A program made the translations under genes and the position numbers. From the NCBI GenBank assembly GCA_023430465.1, contig JAEZAM010000146.1, positions 1-46,615 on the forward strand: a stretch of DNA of 46,615 bases. Direction: 5' to 3'. How positions within the stretch are numbered: position 1 is the stretch's first letter; each line of letters starts with the position of its first letter. Positions 33,313-42,482 of this stretch are shown here, in pieces. Source of the stretch: Bacteroidota bacterium. GTDB lineage: Bacteria > Bacteroidota > Bacteroidia > Chitinophagales > Chitinophagaceae. The notes under the pieces were generated by a model. It made no database searches. It worked only from the letters and a program-made list of their open reading frames with translations, and was not told the origin of the DNA.

Positions 33313-34035
33313 TTATTCGTGAAATCTGCCCGTCTTTTTGAGAAACCGGATCAGGATGTAAACAAGTAAGAGGGCCGACAAACAAATGATAAGCAACAGG
33401 TTGCGCTGATCGATATCATAGTTCGTGAGCTGAGGATAGTTGAGCAACAACAGGAGGGTGATACCAATGAGCCAGATGAACTGGGTGGTGTGCTCCTTGA
33501 GGATCCAGCGGCGCCAGTTGAATTCCATGGTGCTGAAAGTCTTACCGATACCGCGCAGATCGGGAATCCAGCGGTTAACGTGTCGGCGGTACTCGTCAAA
33601 GCCGGGCCCGAATTTTCCCCGGAGAAAATTTTCCTCCGCCAGCACGATCGCCTGGTAGATGAATAAGAAAACGGGGATCATGATGCCTACGTAAAACAGC
33701 GAGTTGGCCAGGATCCCGACGCCAAGTAACATCAGGATATTGCCTACATAGAGCGGGTTACGGCAATGCGAAAAGATACCGGAGGTAACCAAACCTTCTG
33801 CATAAGGCTTGCCTTCTTTTCCCCCGCGAACGATATAAGCCAGGCCAATCGTCAGGCCGCGGATCAGTTGGCCGGTTACGGTGATGACAAGGCCAAGAAT
33901 GATCGGCCAGAGGTAATAATTTTCTCCAAAATATTCCGCAGAGAAAAGCGGCGGAGACGGAATGAACAATGCCGCATAGAAGAGGATGAAGATCCAGTTG
34001 CGGTATTTAAAAAAGAAATTGCCGATCGATACCAT
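33313..34035 (-). CDS. Isoprenylcysteine carboxyl methyltransferase-like integral membrane protein
   Basis: This 240-aa protein has about six hydrophobic segments and the ICMT/PEMT signature: SHCRNPLYVGNILMLLGVG in the SAM-binding region, then AEENFLRGKFGPGFDEYRRHVNRWIPDL. Bacterial members methylate unknown lipid or small-molecule acceptors. The C-terminal about 80 residues add two further hydrophobic segments beyond the usual core. The start lies 19 bp after the cmoA stop on the same strand, so the two are probably cotranscribed. Confidence 0.86.
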   Translation of the reverse strand: MVSIGNFFFKYRNWIFILFYAALFIPSPPLFSAEYFGENYYLWPIILGLVITVTGQLIRGLTIGLAYIVRGGKEGKPYAEGLVTSGIFSHCRNPLYVGNILMLLGVGILANSLFYVGIMIPVFLFIYQAIVLAEENFLRGKFGPGFDEYRRHVNRWIPDLRGIGKTFSTMEFNWRRWILKEHTTQFIWLIGITLLLLLNYPQLTNYDIDQRNLLLIICLSALLLVYILIRFLKKTGRFHE

Positions 34036-34054
34036 TGTAATGTTTTTAGGAAGC

Positions 34055-34783
34055 CTAGTTTTTGATGGCTATGAGGCCGGCAAAGTTATACCACTTGAAG
34101 AATACTTCACAGGATCCAAACCCCCGATCCCGGAGCAGGGAGATGTTCTCGCTTAGTTTGTAAGGAATAAGCACATTCTCCAATGCCTCTCTTTTTTGAG
34201 AGATCTCGAGTTCGCTGTAATGGTTCCGTCTTTTGTAATTGTAATAATAATTAATGAAATCACGGTTGAAACGGCTTTCCTCGGTGAGGATCTTTTCCAC
34301 CAGGATCAGTGCCCCGCCTTTGTTCAGGCCATTGTAGATATCCTGCACCAGCCGTTCGCGGTAGATGGGCCGGACAAACTGCAGCGTGAGACAAAGAACA
34401 ACCACGGATGAGTTGGAGATATTGACACCCTGGCCAAGATCATTGCAGCGCAGGTCATAATCGCGGGAGAACCCGATTTCCATCAGCTTGGACTTGCACT
34501 TATCCAGCATTTCCTGAGAGTCATCCACACCTACAAAACGGATATTTTTATCAACCATCGTATCCATCCCGATCATCGTGGTACCGGTGGAGCAGCCAAG
34601 GTCATACACATCAGAACCTTCTTTTGCATGGTCGGCAGACAACTCCGCTATCATGCGTTGCATTTCCCCATAAAAAGGGACAGATCGGCTGACCATATCG
34701 TCAAATACGTTGGCGACATTGGCTCCGAATTTAAAATCACTGGCTTTTTCAATTGCGCCTTTGAATACTTCGTCTTTTCCCAT
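34055..34783 (-). CDS. cmoA: Carboxy-S-adenosyl-L-methionine synthase
   Basis: This is a 242-aa class I SAM-fold protein with CmoA features: KFGANVANVFDDMVSRSVPFYGEMQRMI, VYDLGCSTGTT, FVGVDDSQEML, LCLTLQFVRPIYRERLV, LVEKIL, and the C-terminal CEVFFKWYNFAGLIAIK. CmoA converts SAM and prephenate to carboxy-SAM, which CmoB uses to make cmo5U at tRNA wobble position 34. cmoB is not in this window. The ATG at 34783 matches the family N-terminus; the upstream start at 34828 would add 15 unrelated residues. TATCTTTC, one base off the -7 consensus, lies directly before the ATG. Confidence 0.92.
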   Translation of the reverse strand: MGKDEVFKGAIEKASDFKFGANVANVFDDMVSRSVPFYGEMQRMIAELSADHAKEGSDVYDLGCSTGTTMIGMDTMVDKNIRFVGVDDSQEMLDKCKSKLMEIGFSRDYDLRCNDLGQGVNISNSSVVVLCLTLQFVRPIYRERLVQDIYNGLNKGGALILVEKILTEESRFNRDFINYYYNYKRRNHYSELEISQKREALENVLIPYKLSENISLLRDRGFGSCEVFFKWYNFAGLIAIKN

Positions 34784-34840
34784 AGAAAGATAAATAGTCA
34801 CACAAATTAGGAATTTTGAGGCACTCAACTGGAGGCTAAT

Positions 34841-34848
34841 TAATTTTG
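34841..34848 (+). promoter_or_regulatory. -7 element (TAATTTTG) for the ArsC-like gene
   Basis: An exact TAnnTTTG ends 31 bases before the ATG at 34880, in the short region divergent from cmoA. Confidence 0.5.
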
Positions 34849-34879
34849 CGGCAGATTATCAACCAGATCAGTTCAGCGA

Positions 34880-35251
34880 ATGAATAAAATGTATCACCTG
34901 ACCACCTGCACAACCTGCCAGGCCATCATTTCCGAGACAGGCATCCTGCACAAGCGTGCCACGCCATCCATTGCAATGCAGGATATAAAAACCGAGGCCA
35001 TTACGCCCGAACAACTGGACCAAATGAAGGCAATGACCGGCTCTTACGAATCTCTCTTCAGCCGGAGAGCCCTGAAGTATAAGGAACTTGGTTTGAAAGA
35101 TCAGCAACTGACTGAAAAAGACTATCGCCGATACATTCTCCAGGAATATACATTTCTCAAACGACCTGTAACGATACTGGGCGATCAGATATTCGTAGGG
35201 AATGATAAGAAAACAGTGGCAGCATTGAAAAAAGCGGTTGGAGCCCTGTGA
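34880..35251 (+). CDS. ArsC/Spx-like thioredoxin-fold protein
   Basis: This 123-aa protein of the arsenate reductase/Spx fold has CTTC at Cys10-Cys13 (YHLTTCTTCQAII), which is the ArsC/Spx catalytic position. It also shows ITPEQLDQMKAMTG, LFSRRALKYKELGL, and the C-terminal LKRPVTILGDQIFVGNDKKTV, which corresponds to the 'l.rPi...g...~G' end. Proteins of this size in Bacteroidota act as thiol-dependent reductases or redox regulators. No ars operon surrounds it, so an arsenate role is not supported. Confidence 0.85.
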   Translation: MNKMYHLTTCTTCQAIISETGILHKRATPSIAMQDIKTEAITPEQLDQMKAMTGSYESLFSRRALKYKELGLKDQQLTEKDYRRYILQEYTFLKRPVTILGDQIFVGNDKKTVAALKKAVGAL

Positions 35252-35356
35252 CGAGAGGCATTAGAATAGCGGCATGAGAATGGAGTTTTAGCAAACAGGC
35301 ATGTTTTATGCCGGGGGAATTAACAAACCTTGAAGAAATGCCCTTACCGCAGTGGC

Positions 35357-35364
35357 TATCTTTG
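35357..35364 (+). promoter_or_regulatory. -7 element (TATCTTTG) for the OmpA-like gene
   Basis: An exact TAnnTTTG lies 59 bases before the ATG at 35424, with a TTG 24 bases further upstream, slightly long for a -33 element. An in-frame start at 35352 would lie upstream of the promoter and is rejected. Confidence 0.55.
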
Positions 35365-35423
35365 CGCTTTCCCCACCGCGGTGGACATATTTTACCATAA
35401 CTAAAAAATTCTTTCATTTAAAA

Positions 35424-36305
35424 ATGTCCCACATGAATCTCAAGCAAGTTATTATCCCGGCAACAGCGGCAGTGTTCCTGTTTTCCTGTGTCAGCTCAAA
35501 GAAGTATAAGAAATCGCAGGCAGATTATACAGCGCTGCAAACACAGTATACCGGATTGCAGGGTAACCTGACAGATTGCAATAACGAAAAGGCTGCCCTG
35601 AACCAACAGAAGGCCGCCCTTGAAACCGACATTGCGAACCTGAACAAGCAAATGGAGTTTCTGAAGCAAAACAATACGCAGGCACTGAAGCAACTGGAGG
35701 ATCTTTCAGTGATTACCAGCTCACAGGCTGAAAGCATCAAGAAGTCGATGGAAAATATCGGCGCTAAAGACAACTATATCCAAACGCTGCAGCAGCAGAT
35801 GGCCCGGAAAGACTCCTTGAACATGGCGCTTGTCATGAACCTCAAAGGTGCCATCGGCAATATGGATGATGCAGACATCAATATCAAGGTGGATAAAGGT
35901 GTAGTGTACATTGATATCTCTGACAAATTACTTTTCAAAACAGCAAAATTCGATGTAACGCCACAGGCGAAAGCTGTTCTGGGCAAGGTAGCAACTGTTC
36001 TTAAAAATCAGCCTGACATTGAATTCATGGTAGAAGGCCATACAGACAATGTTGAATACAAGGGCGGTGGCTATGTGCTGGACAACTGGGATCTCAGTGT
36101 AAAACGTGCCACATCTGTGGTGAGAATCCTACAGAAGGAATACGGTCTTGATCCGGCGAAAATGGCAGCAGCGGGCCGCGGTGAATACAAGCCAATTGCT
36201 GATAACGGCACTACACAGGGTAAGGCGCAGAACCGCCGTACAAGGATCGTGATCCTGCCTCAACTTGATCAATTCTTTAAACTACTCGAACCGAATAAGG
36301 GATAA
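35424..36305 (+). CDS. OmpA-family lipoprotein with coiled coil
   Basis: This is a 293-aa protein with a lipoprotein signal (LFSC, then VSSKKYKK). A long coiled coil follows (about 35-135, repeated AALNQQKAALETDIANLNKQ-type heptads). An OmpA C-terminal peptidoglycan-binding domain spans about 165-280: LLFKTAKFDVTPQAKAVL, VEGHTDNVEYKGG, WDLSVKRATSVVRIL and NRRTRIVI. It would tether the outer membrane to the cell wall. It is transcribed alone and ends in a large palindromic hairpin shared with the convergent asparaginase gene. Confidence 0.93.
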   Translation: MSHMNLKQVIIPATAAVFLFSCVSSKKYKKSQADYTALQTQYTGLQGNLTDCNNEKAALNQQKAALETDIANLNKQMEFLKQNNTQALKQLEDLSVITSSQAESIKKSMENIGAKDNYIQTLQQQMARKDSLNMALVMNLKGAIGNMDDADINIKVDKGVVYIDISDKLLFKTAKFDVTPQAKAVLGKVATVLKNQPDIEFMVEGHTDNVEYKGGGYVLDNWDLSVKRATSVVRILQKEYGLDPAKMAAAGRGEYKPIADNGTTQGKAQNRRTRIVILPQLDQFFKLLEPNKG

Positions 36306-36320
36306 TTTAATTTCAAACCG

Positions 36321-36372
36321 CCGTGGTTCGGTTATGATGCGTCTGTAGACGCAGCATTGTCACGAACCACGG
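36321..36372. terminator. Nested palindromic hairpin between the convergent ompA-like and asparaginase genes
   Basis: CCGTGGTTCG (36321-36330) pairs perfectly with CGAACCACGG (36363-36372). Inside lies a second perfect stem, TGCGTC/GACGCA, with a TGTA loop. A bidirectional terminator is likely on position; no T run follows on the plus strand beyond CTATTTTA. The nested symmetry also fits a REP-like element. Confidence 0.6.
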
Positions 36373-36861
36373 CTATTTTATTTCCTCAAACACCCCGGTC
36401 TGTTTATTCTTCCGCACATTATCCGCTGAAAAATATTTTCCGTTCATGGCCACATATACCCCTGGTGCGAGGGTCTGAACAAAAGCAAGTGCGCCTCCAA
36501 GATTAAACAGTCCATCTGAGCTGCCGAATTTAATAGGGATCATTGCCCCGGTCAGCACCACTGTTTTATTTTTTACATTCTCCGCCAGTACACGCGCTGT
36601 TTGGGCCATGGTATCGGTGCCGTGAGTAATAATGATTTTATCTTCATCGCATTGATTGCACTGGTGTACGATGAGTTCCCGGTCTTCATCCGTCATTTCG
36701 AGTGAGTCGATCATCATCAGGGTGCGGATCTCCACCTTCAAACGGCATCGGCCCTTCTCCAACAGTTCCTGCATGTGCGTATCCTTGAAATAGAGTTCAC
36801 CATTCAGTTCGTTGTATTCCTTATCGAACGTACCTCCTGTAATAAATATCCGGATAGACAT
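36373..36861 (-). CDS. Single-domain asparaginase-like protein
   Basis: This 162-aa protein corresponds only to the N-terminal domain of type I/II L-asparaginase. The first catalytic block is ITGGTFDKEYNE (Thr11), the second is ITHGTDTMAQTA (80-85), followed by VVLTGAMIP and the 'dg..NL..al' segment as SDGLFNLGGALAF. The usual C-terminal domain (about 150 aa) is missing; the ORF ends cleanly, with its own stop in a hairpin. Short versions recur in Bacteroidota, so this is probably natural rather than a truncation. Whether it hydrolyses asparagine is unknown. Confidence 0.85.
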   Translation of the reverse strand: MSIRIFITGGTFDKEYNELNGELYFKDTHMQELLEKGRCRLKVEIRTLMMIDSLEMTDEDRELIVHQCNQCDEDKIIITHGTDTMAQTARVLAENVKNKTVVLTGAMIPIKFGSSDGLFNLGGALAFVQTLAPGVYVAMNGKYFSADNVRKNKQTGVFEEIK

Positions 36862-36880
36862 GCCTGGGCTGTTTTACCGG

Positions 36881-36911
36881 CAAATGTATATCAATTGTAA
36901 CAGGCAGGCAA
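36881..36911 (-). promoter_or_regulatory. Complete -33/-7 promoter (TTG-N20-TACATTTG) of the asparaginase-like gene
   Basis: On the minus strand TTG (36911-36909) is followed after 20 bases by the exact TACATTTG (36888-36881). This is the best two-part match to the Bacteroidota sigma-ABfr consensus in the window; the ATG is 19 bases downstream. Confidence 0.65.
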
Positions 36912-36918
36912 TTGCCAA

Positions 36919-38517
36919 CTAGTTCCGCAGCCTTGCCTCTTCCAGGTCGAGCTCCCATTCGCGTTCACGCAGCAGCTCTTCATCATATTCATTGTTCTGA
37001 CGAAAGCGGTTGAGCTCTTTTCGTCTGACCTCGACGATTTCGAGCAACATTTGCCGGTAACGTGGGAGAAAATTTTCCGTTTCGTCTTGTGCTTCTTCCG
37101 TTACCAGTTTTTTCCGCGTGATCTCTATCATTCGTTCGTAGCGGTCTCGGACACGGCGATAGGTTTCGATCCCGGCAACTTCTTCGGTGTAGTTGGTATC
37201 GAGGTAGGCGAGTACGGACTCCGCAAGTTGAACCCTCAGCGCGAGGGCCTGTAATTTTTCGGAATCTTTATCCGCTTCCTTAATATTCAGTAATCGGATA
37301 AATGGCTTGAGGCTAAGACCCTGGAGCACCAGGGTAAACAATATCACAATGAAGGTGATAAACAATATCAGGTTACGGTGAGGAAATGCTTCGCCGGTTG
37401 TGAGCGTAAGAGGTATCGCAAGTGCAGATGCGAGCGATACAACCCCACGCATGCCGCTCCAGCCAATCAGTAAGACCTGTTTCCAGCCCGGGTTAGGTTC
37501 TTTGGTGCGGATGCTTTTGAACAGCATACGTGGAATATACGCACTTGGAAACATCCATAACAGCCGGACGAGGATAATGACCACACTGATGACGATGCCA
37601 TAAAATACCGAGATGCCAATGCTGTTGCCATCCAGACCGGCCACGATGATTGGAAGTTCCAGTCCTATCAGGATAAATACAAATCCATTGAGTAGAAAAA
37701 CAAGGGTATCCCAAAGCCCCATTACCTGGATCCGCGACTCATAGCTGAAGACGTCGGCCGAACGGAAAGTGAGAAACAGTCCGCCGGCCACGACGGATAA
37801 GACACCGGAGAAGTGAAAATGTTCCGCAGTCACGTACATGATATAAGGTGTCATGAGCGTGATGGCGGCATCAATGGCGGGGGTCGTTGGAAAGAACCGG
37901 TGAACAAGATAAACGATGTGTGCGATAGCCAGCCCGATCACAATGCCCATGAACGCTACAGTGATAAATGAACGAAAGGCATCTACCACTTCAAACTGAC
38001 CGGTGAGAATGGCCGCCACGGCAAAGCGGAATACGATAAGGCTGGATGCGTCGTTCACCAGGCTTTCACCTTCGAGCACGGTGGCTACTCTTTTAGGAAC
38101 ACTTAATCCTTTGAGCACGGATGTAGCCGCAACAGCATCAGGTGGTGAAATGATGCCGCCAAGAAGAAACCCATACGCAAGCGGAAAGTCGGGAATCAAT
38201 GCGTTAGACACCAGGGCCACCGTTGCAGATGTAAAGATCACCAGGCCAAAGGCAAGAAGGGATATAGGCCGGCGCAGCCGCCAGAAATCATTCCATGACG
38301 TATTCCATGCCGCAGCGTAAAGCAAGGGCGGTAAAAATATCAGGAATACGAGGTCGGGGTCAAGCGTGATATGCGGCATACCCGGCCAGAGACTGATGCC
38401 AAGCCCGGCTACCACTAAAAAAATGGGGTAAGGAATTTTCAATCGCGTGCTGAGCATCGTCAGCGCACTGATCGCAAAAAGCAGAAAAAGTACAAGCAGC
38501 AGGTTGTCCTGGATCAT
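36919..38517 (-). CDS. Na+/H+ antiporter, CPA1 (NhaP/NhaK) family
   Basis: This is a 532-aa protein with about 12 hydrophobic segments (about 1-415) and a charged, helical cytoplasmic tail of about 115 residues. CPA1 marks are FLPPLLYAAAWNT, the ion-binding region GGIISPPDAVAATSVLKGL (conserved Asp) and EGESLVNDASSLIVFR (ND motif), plus WSGMRGVVSLASALAIPL. It would extrude Na+ or K+ in exchange for protons. It lies 40 bp downstream of the FUSC gene on the same strand. TATCTTG (38525-38531) is a weak -7 box 8 bases upstream of the ATG. Confidence 0.94.
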   Translation of the reverse strand: MIQDNLLLVLFLLFAISALTMLSTRLKIPYPIFLVVAGLGISLWPGMPHITLDPDLVFLIFLPPLLYAAAWNTSWNDFWRLRRPISLLAFGLVIFTSATVALVSNALIPDFPLAYGFLLGGIISPPDAVAATSVLKGLSVPKRVATVLEGESLVNDASSLIVFRFAVAAILTGQFEVVDAFRSFITVAFMGIVIGLAIAHIVYLVHRFFPTTPAIDAAITLMTPYIMYVTAEHFHFSGVLSVVAGGLFLTFRSADVFSYESRIQVMGLWDTLVFLLNGFVFILIGLELPIIVAGLDGNSIGISVFYGIVISVVIILVRLLWMFPSAYIPRMLFKSIRTKEPNPGWKQVLLIGWSGMRGVVSLASALAIPLTLTTGEAFPHRNLILFITFIVILFTLVLQGLSLKPFIRLLNIKEADKDSEKLQALALRVQLAESVLAYLDTNYTEEVAGIETYRRVRDRYERMIEITRKKLVTEEAQDETENFLPRYRQMLLEIVEVRRKELNRFRQNNEYDEELLREREWELDLEEARLRN

Positions 38518-38557
38518 AGCGCTTCAAGATAAGAAATATGATAACAGCCAGAGCAGG

Positions 38558-40774
38558 CTATTGTTGCTCCCTGAGCTTAGCGCAGATCTTGTTAATGTCA
38601 CCAGCGATGTTACTGATGAACATGAATTGGTCCGCTATGGGTTTCAACTGGGACAGCCGGCGTTTTGTTTCCGTTTCAAGATTACCCTGCTGCAATTCAA
38701 CCCAGCGTGCTTCAAGCAGTTGCTCGACCGATGCAAACAACTTGTGCGGGCGCCCTTCAGCAGTGGGGACGAAGTCTATTCCTGACAGGCCTGCCACGGC
38801 CTCACGCAGTTGATCAAGCGAGTAGGTAACCGGACCATTGAACTCAGTGGTCTTATATTTTTCATCAAGGGCGACAGCAAAATGTGCCAGGCTGGCGATG
38901 TGGGAATGAAGATTATGCAACAGGACAACGAGTTGATGAATCAATGGTCCCGATGTTTGCTTACGCTTTGGCTCATGCAGCATGCGTGTAAAGGCTTCAG
39001 ATAAATTGCCCAACGAAACAAACGCCTGCTTTCGTTCCAGCTTATACTTTGTACCCTCTTTGCCGGGCAGGAGCAGGTCGGCAACCTTTGTGAAGTACGC
39101 AATGCTTCCTTTGATGGTCTCCTGAAGGTAGTGGGGCAATTGCAGTTTTTCCCATGAAGGCAAAAGCATGACACTGGCAAGGAATGCAATGGCTGAGCCG
39201 ATCAATGTATCCACGAGCCGATCCTGCAGCACAAGTTTGAACTCGCTCGAGCCGAGCAGATAAAACAGGATCAAAACATAAGGTGTCATGAACAGCACAC
39301 TTACCAGGTAGCGGGTCCGCATGAAGCTATAGCTGGCGGCCATCAGTATCAGCATGATCGTAAATAAGGCACCGCGATCCGCCACCAGGTAAATGAGCAG
39401 AATTCCGATCAACGCCCCCGCCACGGTGCCGATTACCCGCTCCAGGTTACGCGTACGAGTGAGGCTGTACGCTGGTTTCAGGATTACTATAATGGTCAGG
39501 AGGATCCAGTAACTATGCCCGAACGTGAAGAGGTGAGAAATGGTGTATCCGGTAATGGTGGCCAGGCTCAACCGGAGAGAGTGCCGGAACACAGAAGATT
39601 TCACCGTGAGATTATCCAGTAGCAAGACCGGCCGCAGGTCCGTTTTTTCAATGAAAGAGCCATAGTTTTCCAACGGGGTGAACTTGCTGACACGTTCAGG
39701 ATCATACGCGCTGTAGAGCTGCAGGCTTTCCACCCGCGACAGGACATCATCGATCGCCTGGAGTATTTTCCGGAGGCTAATAAGCGGCTCCAGGTTTTCC
39801 TGGCTGCGGTGATCGATCACAAACCGGTCGAATTTTTCAACCAGTCGAGCATAGACTTTACGAAGCTCAGGGGATTGCCGGGCCTCCCGGCCGGCCTGCA
39901 CCGCTACACCCACTTCGTCCAATGCCTCTCCCAAAGCGGCGACACATTTCCCAAAATCTTCAAGAATACCGCTTTGCCCAAAACGACGATGAAGAATCTC
40001 ATAGCTATAGAATGAAGTGGTAGCCCGCTCGAAAAGATCAATGGTATCGGTGAACATCATCAACAGGGTGCGACTGGTAGTGGATGACTCTTTAGTGATG
40101 TGCCGGCTTCGGTACATAAGTTCCCGAACGAGCAGTTGCTTTTTTTGTACCTCGGCCTGCCGCTCGATCACATCCTGGTAAATGATGATATGATCTGATG
40201 CGGAGAAATAAAACAATGATCGCGCACGGAGATAGTCGCCGACGGCCGTGATGCTTTCCCCCAGCGCCTGCTGAATCAGCCGGAATGGACGGAAGCTATA
40301 TACCGCCAGGCTCATGAGCATATACCAGGCCCCGCCCAGGCCTACCAGCAACGCATTTTTCCAGCCGGCATGATCACCGTGCAAACGGAATATGCCCAGC
40401 ACCAGTATGAGCAGTGCTGCAACACCAATGGCATTGGCCCGCGCTCCGTATACACCCAGCATACTGAAGAAGAAACAGCTTAGTGCGATCATCCCGCCCA
40501 TCAGCCAGGGGCTGCCGGACATAAGACCGGCCACGAACGCCATCAGGGTCACAACGCCTGTACAGACCAACATCCCGTTTCGGCGTAACTGTATAGGTCC
40601 TGGAATATCGGATGCGCTCACGCACATGGCCCCAAGAGACATGACCATCCCGATCTCCAGCTCGCCAAGGAAGTAGAAGACAATGGCGGGCAGCGTTACC
40701 CCCGTTGTGATCCGCAACCCTTCCGCGAAATAATAGCTGCTGACAAACCTGTCATATTCCCTACGGTAGTCCAT
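38558..40774 (-). CDS. FUSC/YccS-family inner-membrane protein
   Basis: This is a 738-aa protein with two membrane blocks, each with several closely spaced helices (about 20-170 and about 400-540), each followed by a cytoplasmic helical domain. This arrangement is typical of YccS/YhfK and aromatic acid exporter (AaeB-like) proteins. Recognisable segments are EGLRITTGVTLPAIVFYF, SVFRHSLRLSLATITGYTISHLF, GHSYWILLTIIVILKPAYSLTRTRNLERVIGT and DRLVDTLIGSAIAFLASVMLLP. A role in efflux of organic acids is family-level inference. It is probably cotranscribed with the CPA1 antiporter gene. Confidence 0.9.
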   Translation of the reverse strand: MDYRREYDRFVSSYYFAEGLRITTGVTLPAIVFYFLGELEIGMVMSLGAMCVSASDIPGPIQLRRNGMLVCTGVVTLMAFVAGLMSGSPWLMGGMIALSCFFFSMLGVYGARANAIGVAALLILVLGIFRLHGDHAGWKNALLVGLGGAWYMLMSLAVYSFRPFRLIQQALGESITAVGDYLRARSLFYFSASDHIIIYQDVIERQAEVQKKQLLVRELMYRSRHITKESSTTSRTLLMMFTDTIDLFERATTSFYSYEILHRRFGQSGILEDFGKCVAALGEALDEVGVAVQAGREARQSPELRKVYARLVEKFDRFVIDHRSQENLEPLISLRKILQAIDDVLSRVESLQLYSAYDPERVSKFTPLENYGSFIEKTDLRPVLLLDNLTVKSSVFRHSLRLSLATITGYTISHLFTFGHSYWILLTIIVILKPAYSLTRTRNLERVIGTVAGALIGILLIYLVADRGALFTIMLILMAASYSFMRTRYLVSVLFMTPYVLILFYLLGSSEFKLVLQDRLVDTLIGSAIAFLASVMLLPSWEKLQLPHYLQETIKGSIAYFTKVADLLLPGKEGTKYKLERKQAFVSLGNLSEAFTRMLHEPKRKQTSGPLIHQLVVLLHNLHSHIASLAHFAVALDEKYKTTEFNGPVTYSLDQLREAVAGLSGIDFVPTAEGRPHKLFASVEQLLEARWVELQQGNLETETKRRLSQLKPIADQFMFISNIAGDINKICAKLREQQ

Positions 40775-40832
40775 ATAATTCTTGCAGAGAAACTAACTCC
40801 ATGTTCCTTAAATTGCCAGTTAATCTCCAGTT

Positions 40833-42482
40833 ATGAAATTAAAATCATTCAGCGTACTAGCCGCAGTTGTTTTGATCATTGCATGTAACAACAAAGACAC
40901 AGCCAACTCAGATGAGTTGAATACATTTAGTGCTGATAGTTTGGGAAACCGCATCGCCATTCTTTCTTCGGATGGGTTTACCGGCAGGAAACCATTTACC
41001 GAAGGGGAAACAAAAACCATCAATTACCTGCGGGATCAATTTATTGCAGCCGGGCTTGAGCCTGGCAATGGTAACAGCTATTTCCAGGAAGTACCTATGG
41101 TAAGAATCGCTACGGTTCCCAATGCAACGATGGAGGTATCGTCTCCCCGCGGAAATTTCAGTTTGAAAGGTTTTGATGACTACGTTATCTGGACCGATCG
41201 GACAGACCCCGCCCTGAGCTGGAAAAATGCTGAGGTAGTTTTTGCGGGATACGGCGTAGTGGCTCCTGAATATGGCTGGAATGATTACGCCGGGCTCGAT
41301 GTAAAAGGCAAGATCGCGCTGGTTCTGGTGAATGATCCCGGGTTTAACGCGGGTGATAGCACACTCTTCAAGGGGAATGCCATGACCTATTATGGCCGGT
41401 GGACCTATAAATTTGAAGAAGCAGCCAGGCAGGGTGCCGCTGGCTGCCTGATCGTGCATAATACAAAAGCGGCAAGCTACCCGTTTACTGTTGTGCAAAA
41501 CAACTGGAAGGGATCCAGGCTTCGCATCGATAATCGCGGAACCAAAGAATCGCTTTGCGATATGATCGGTTGGTTATCCGGTGATGCGGCAGCGAAGCTG
41601 TTGGAAGCTGCGGGTAAGGACAGCAATCTGTTTGCCAGTGCGGATAAGAAAGAATTCAGGGGTATGCCTTTAGGCGTAAAGCTATCAACGGCGATGACGG
41701 TTACAACAACCTATAACAAATCACACAACGTCATTGCAAAGATCACCGGCACGGAAAAGCCGGAGGAGACCATCATCTACTCCGCGCACTGGGATCATCT
41801 TGGTATTGGCAAGCCGGATGAAACCGGTGATTCTATTTATAATGGCGCACTCGATAATGCCAGTGCAACGGCCGGCCTTTTTGAGCTGGCACGTGCTTTT
41901 CGTTCCGCTAAAACTCCACCTCGAAGAACAGTTGTATTCCTCGCGGTAACAGCCGAAGAGCAAGGCCTCTGGGGCTCTGCCTGGTATGCCACGCACCCAA
42001 TTTTCCCCGCGGCATCTACTATTGCCAATATCAATATGGACGGGCTAAACTGGTATGGCGCCACCAAAGACATCATTGTGATTGGAAAGGGGCAGAATGA
42101 GCTGGAAGATTATCTGACAGAAGCGGCTACAGCGGCGGACCGGGTGGTCAACTTCGAAAGTCATCCGGAAGCAGGGTCTTACTACCGGTCAGATCATTTC
42201 AATTTCGCCAAGGTTGGGATACCCGCACTCTACACTGCCAGCGGTATTCAGTTGATCGATGCGTCCAGGGGAGACGGACAAAAGATCCATGATGCCTACA
42301 CAGAAAAAAATTACCACCGGCCTTCAGATGAATATGACAAGGCCACCTGGGCGCTTGATGGAGCCATTGCTGATCTGAAACTGATGTACATGGTTGGGAA
42401 GCGGTTGGCTACGGGAAATGAGTGGCCAGGTTGGAAAGAAGGCTCAGAGTTTAAAGCACTTCGGCAGAATGCTGCGAAATAA
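40833..42482 (+). CDS. M28-family zinc aminopeptidase lipoprotein with PA domain
   Basis: This is a 549-aa protein with a lipoprotein signal (MKLKSFSVLAAVVLIIAC). A protease-associated domain (about 130-250: AEVVFAGYGVVAPEYGWNDYAG, GAAGCLIVHN) is inserted before the M28 peptidase core. Zinc ligands and catalytic residues appear in order: YSAHWDHLG, GALDNASATAG, VTAEEQGLWGS, ANINMDGLN and YYRSDHFNFAKVGIPAL. It would remove N-terminal residues from peptides in the periplasm or at the surface. It diverges from the FUSC gene. Confidence 0.94.
   Translation: MKLKSFSVLAAVVLIIACNNKDTANSDELNTFSADSLGNRIAILSSDGFTGRKPFTEGETKTINYLRDQFIAAGLEPGNGNSYFQEVPMVRIATVPNATMEVSSPRGNFSLKGFDDYVIWTDRTDPALSWKNAEVVFAGYGVVAPEYGWNDYAGLDVKGKIALVLVNDPGFNAGDSTLFKGNAMTYYGRWTYKFEEAARQGAAGCLIVHNTKAASYPFTVVQNNWKGSRLRIDNRGTKESLCDMIGWLSGDAAAKLLEAAGKDSNLFASADKKEFRGMPLGVKLSTAMTVTTTYNKSHNVIAKITGTEKPEETIIYSAHWDHLGIGKPDETGDSIYNGALDNASATAGLFELARAFRSAKTPPRRTVVFLAVTAEEQGLWGSAWYATHPIFPAASTIANINMDGLNWYGATKDIIVIGKGQNELEDYLTEAATAADRVVNFESHPEAGSYYRSDHFNFAKVGIPALYTASGIQLIDASRGDGQKIHDAYTEKNYHRPSDEYDKATWALDGAIADLKLMYMVGKRLATGNEWPGWKEGSEFKALRQNAAK

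Noticed and set aside
33203..33385. 60-codon minus-strand frame between the ICMT-like and Nfu genes
   Set aside because: It overlaps the 3' end of the ICMT-like gene in another frame and the Nfu promoter, with no protein-like features.
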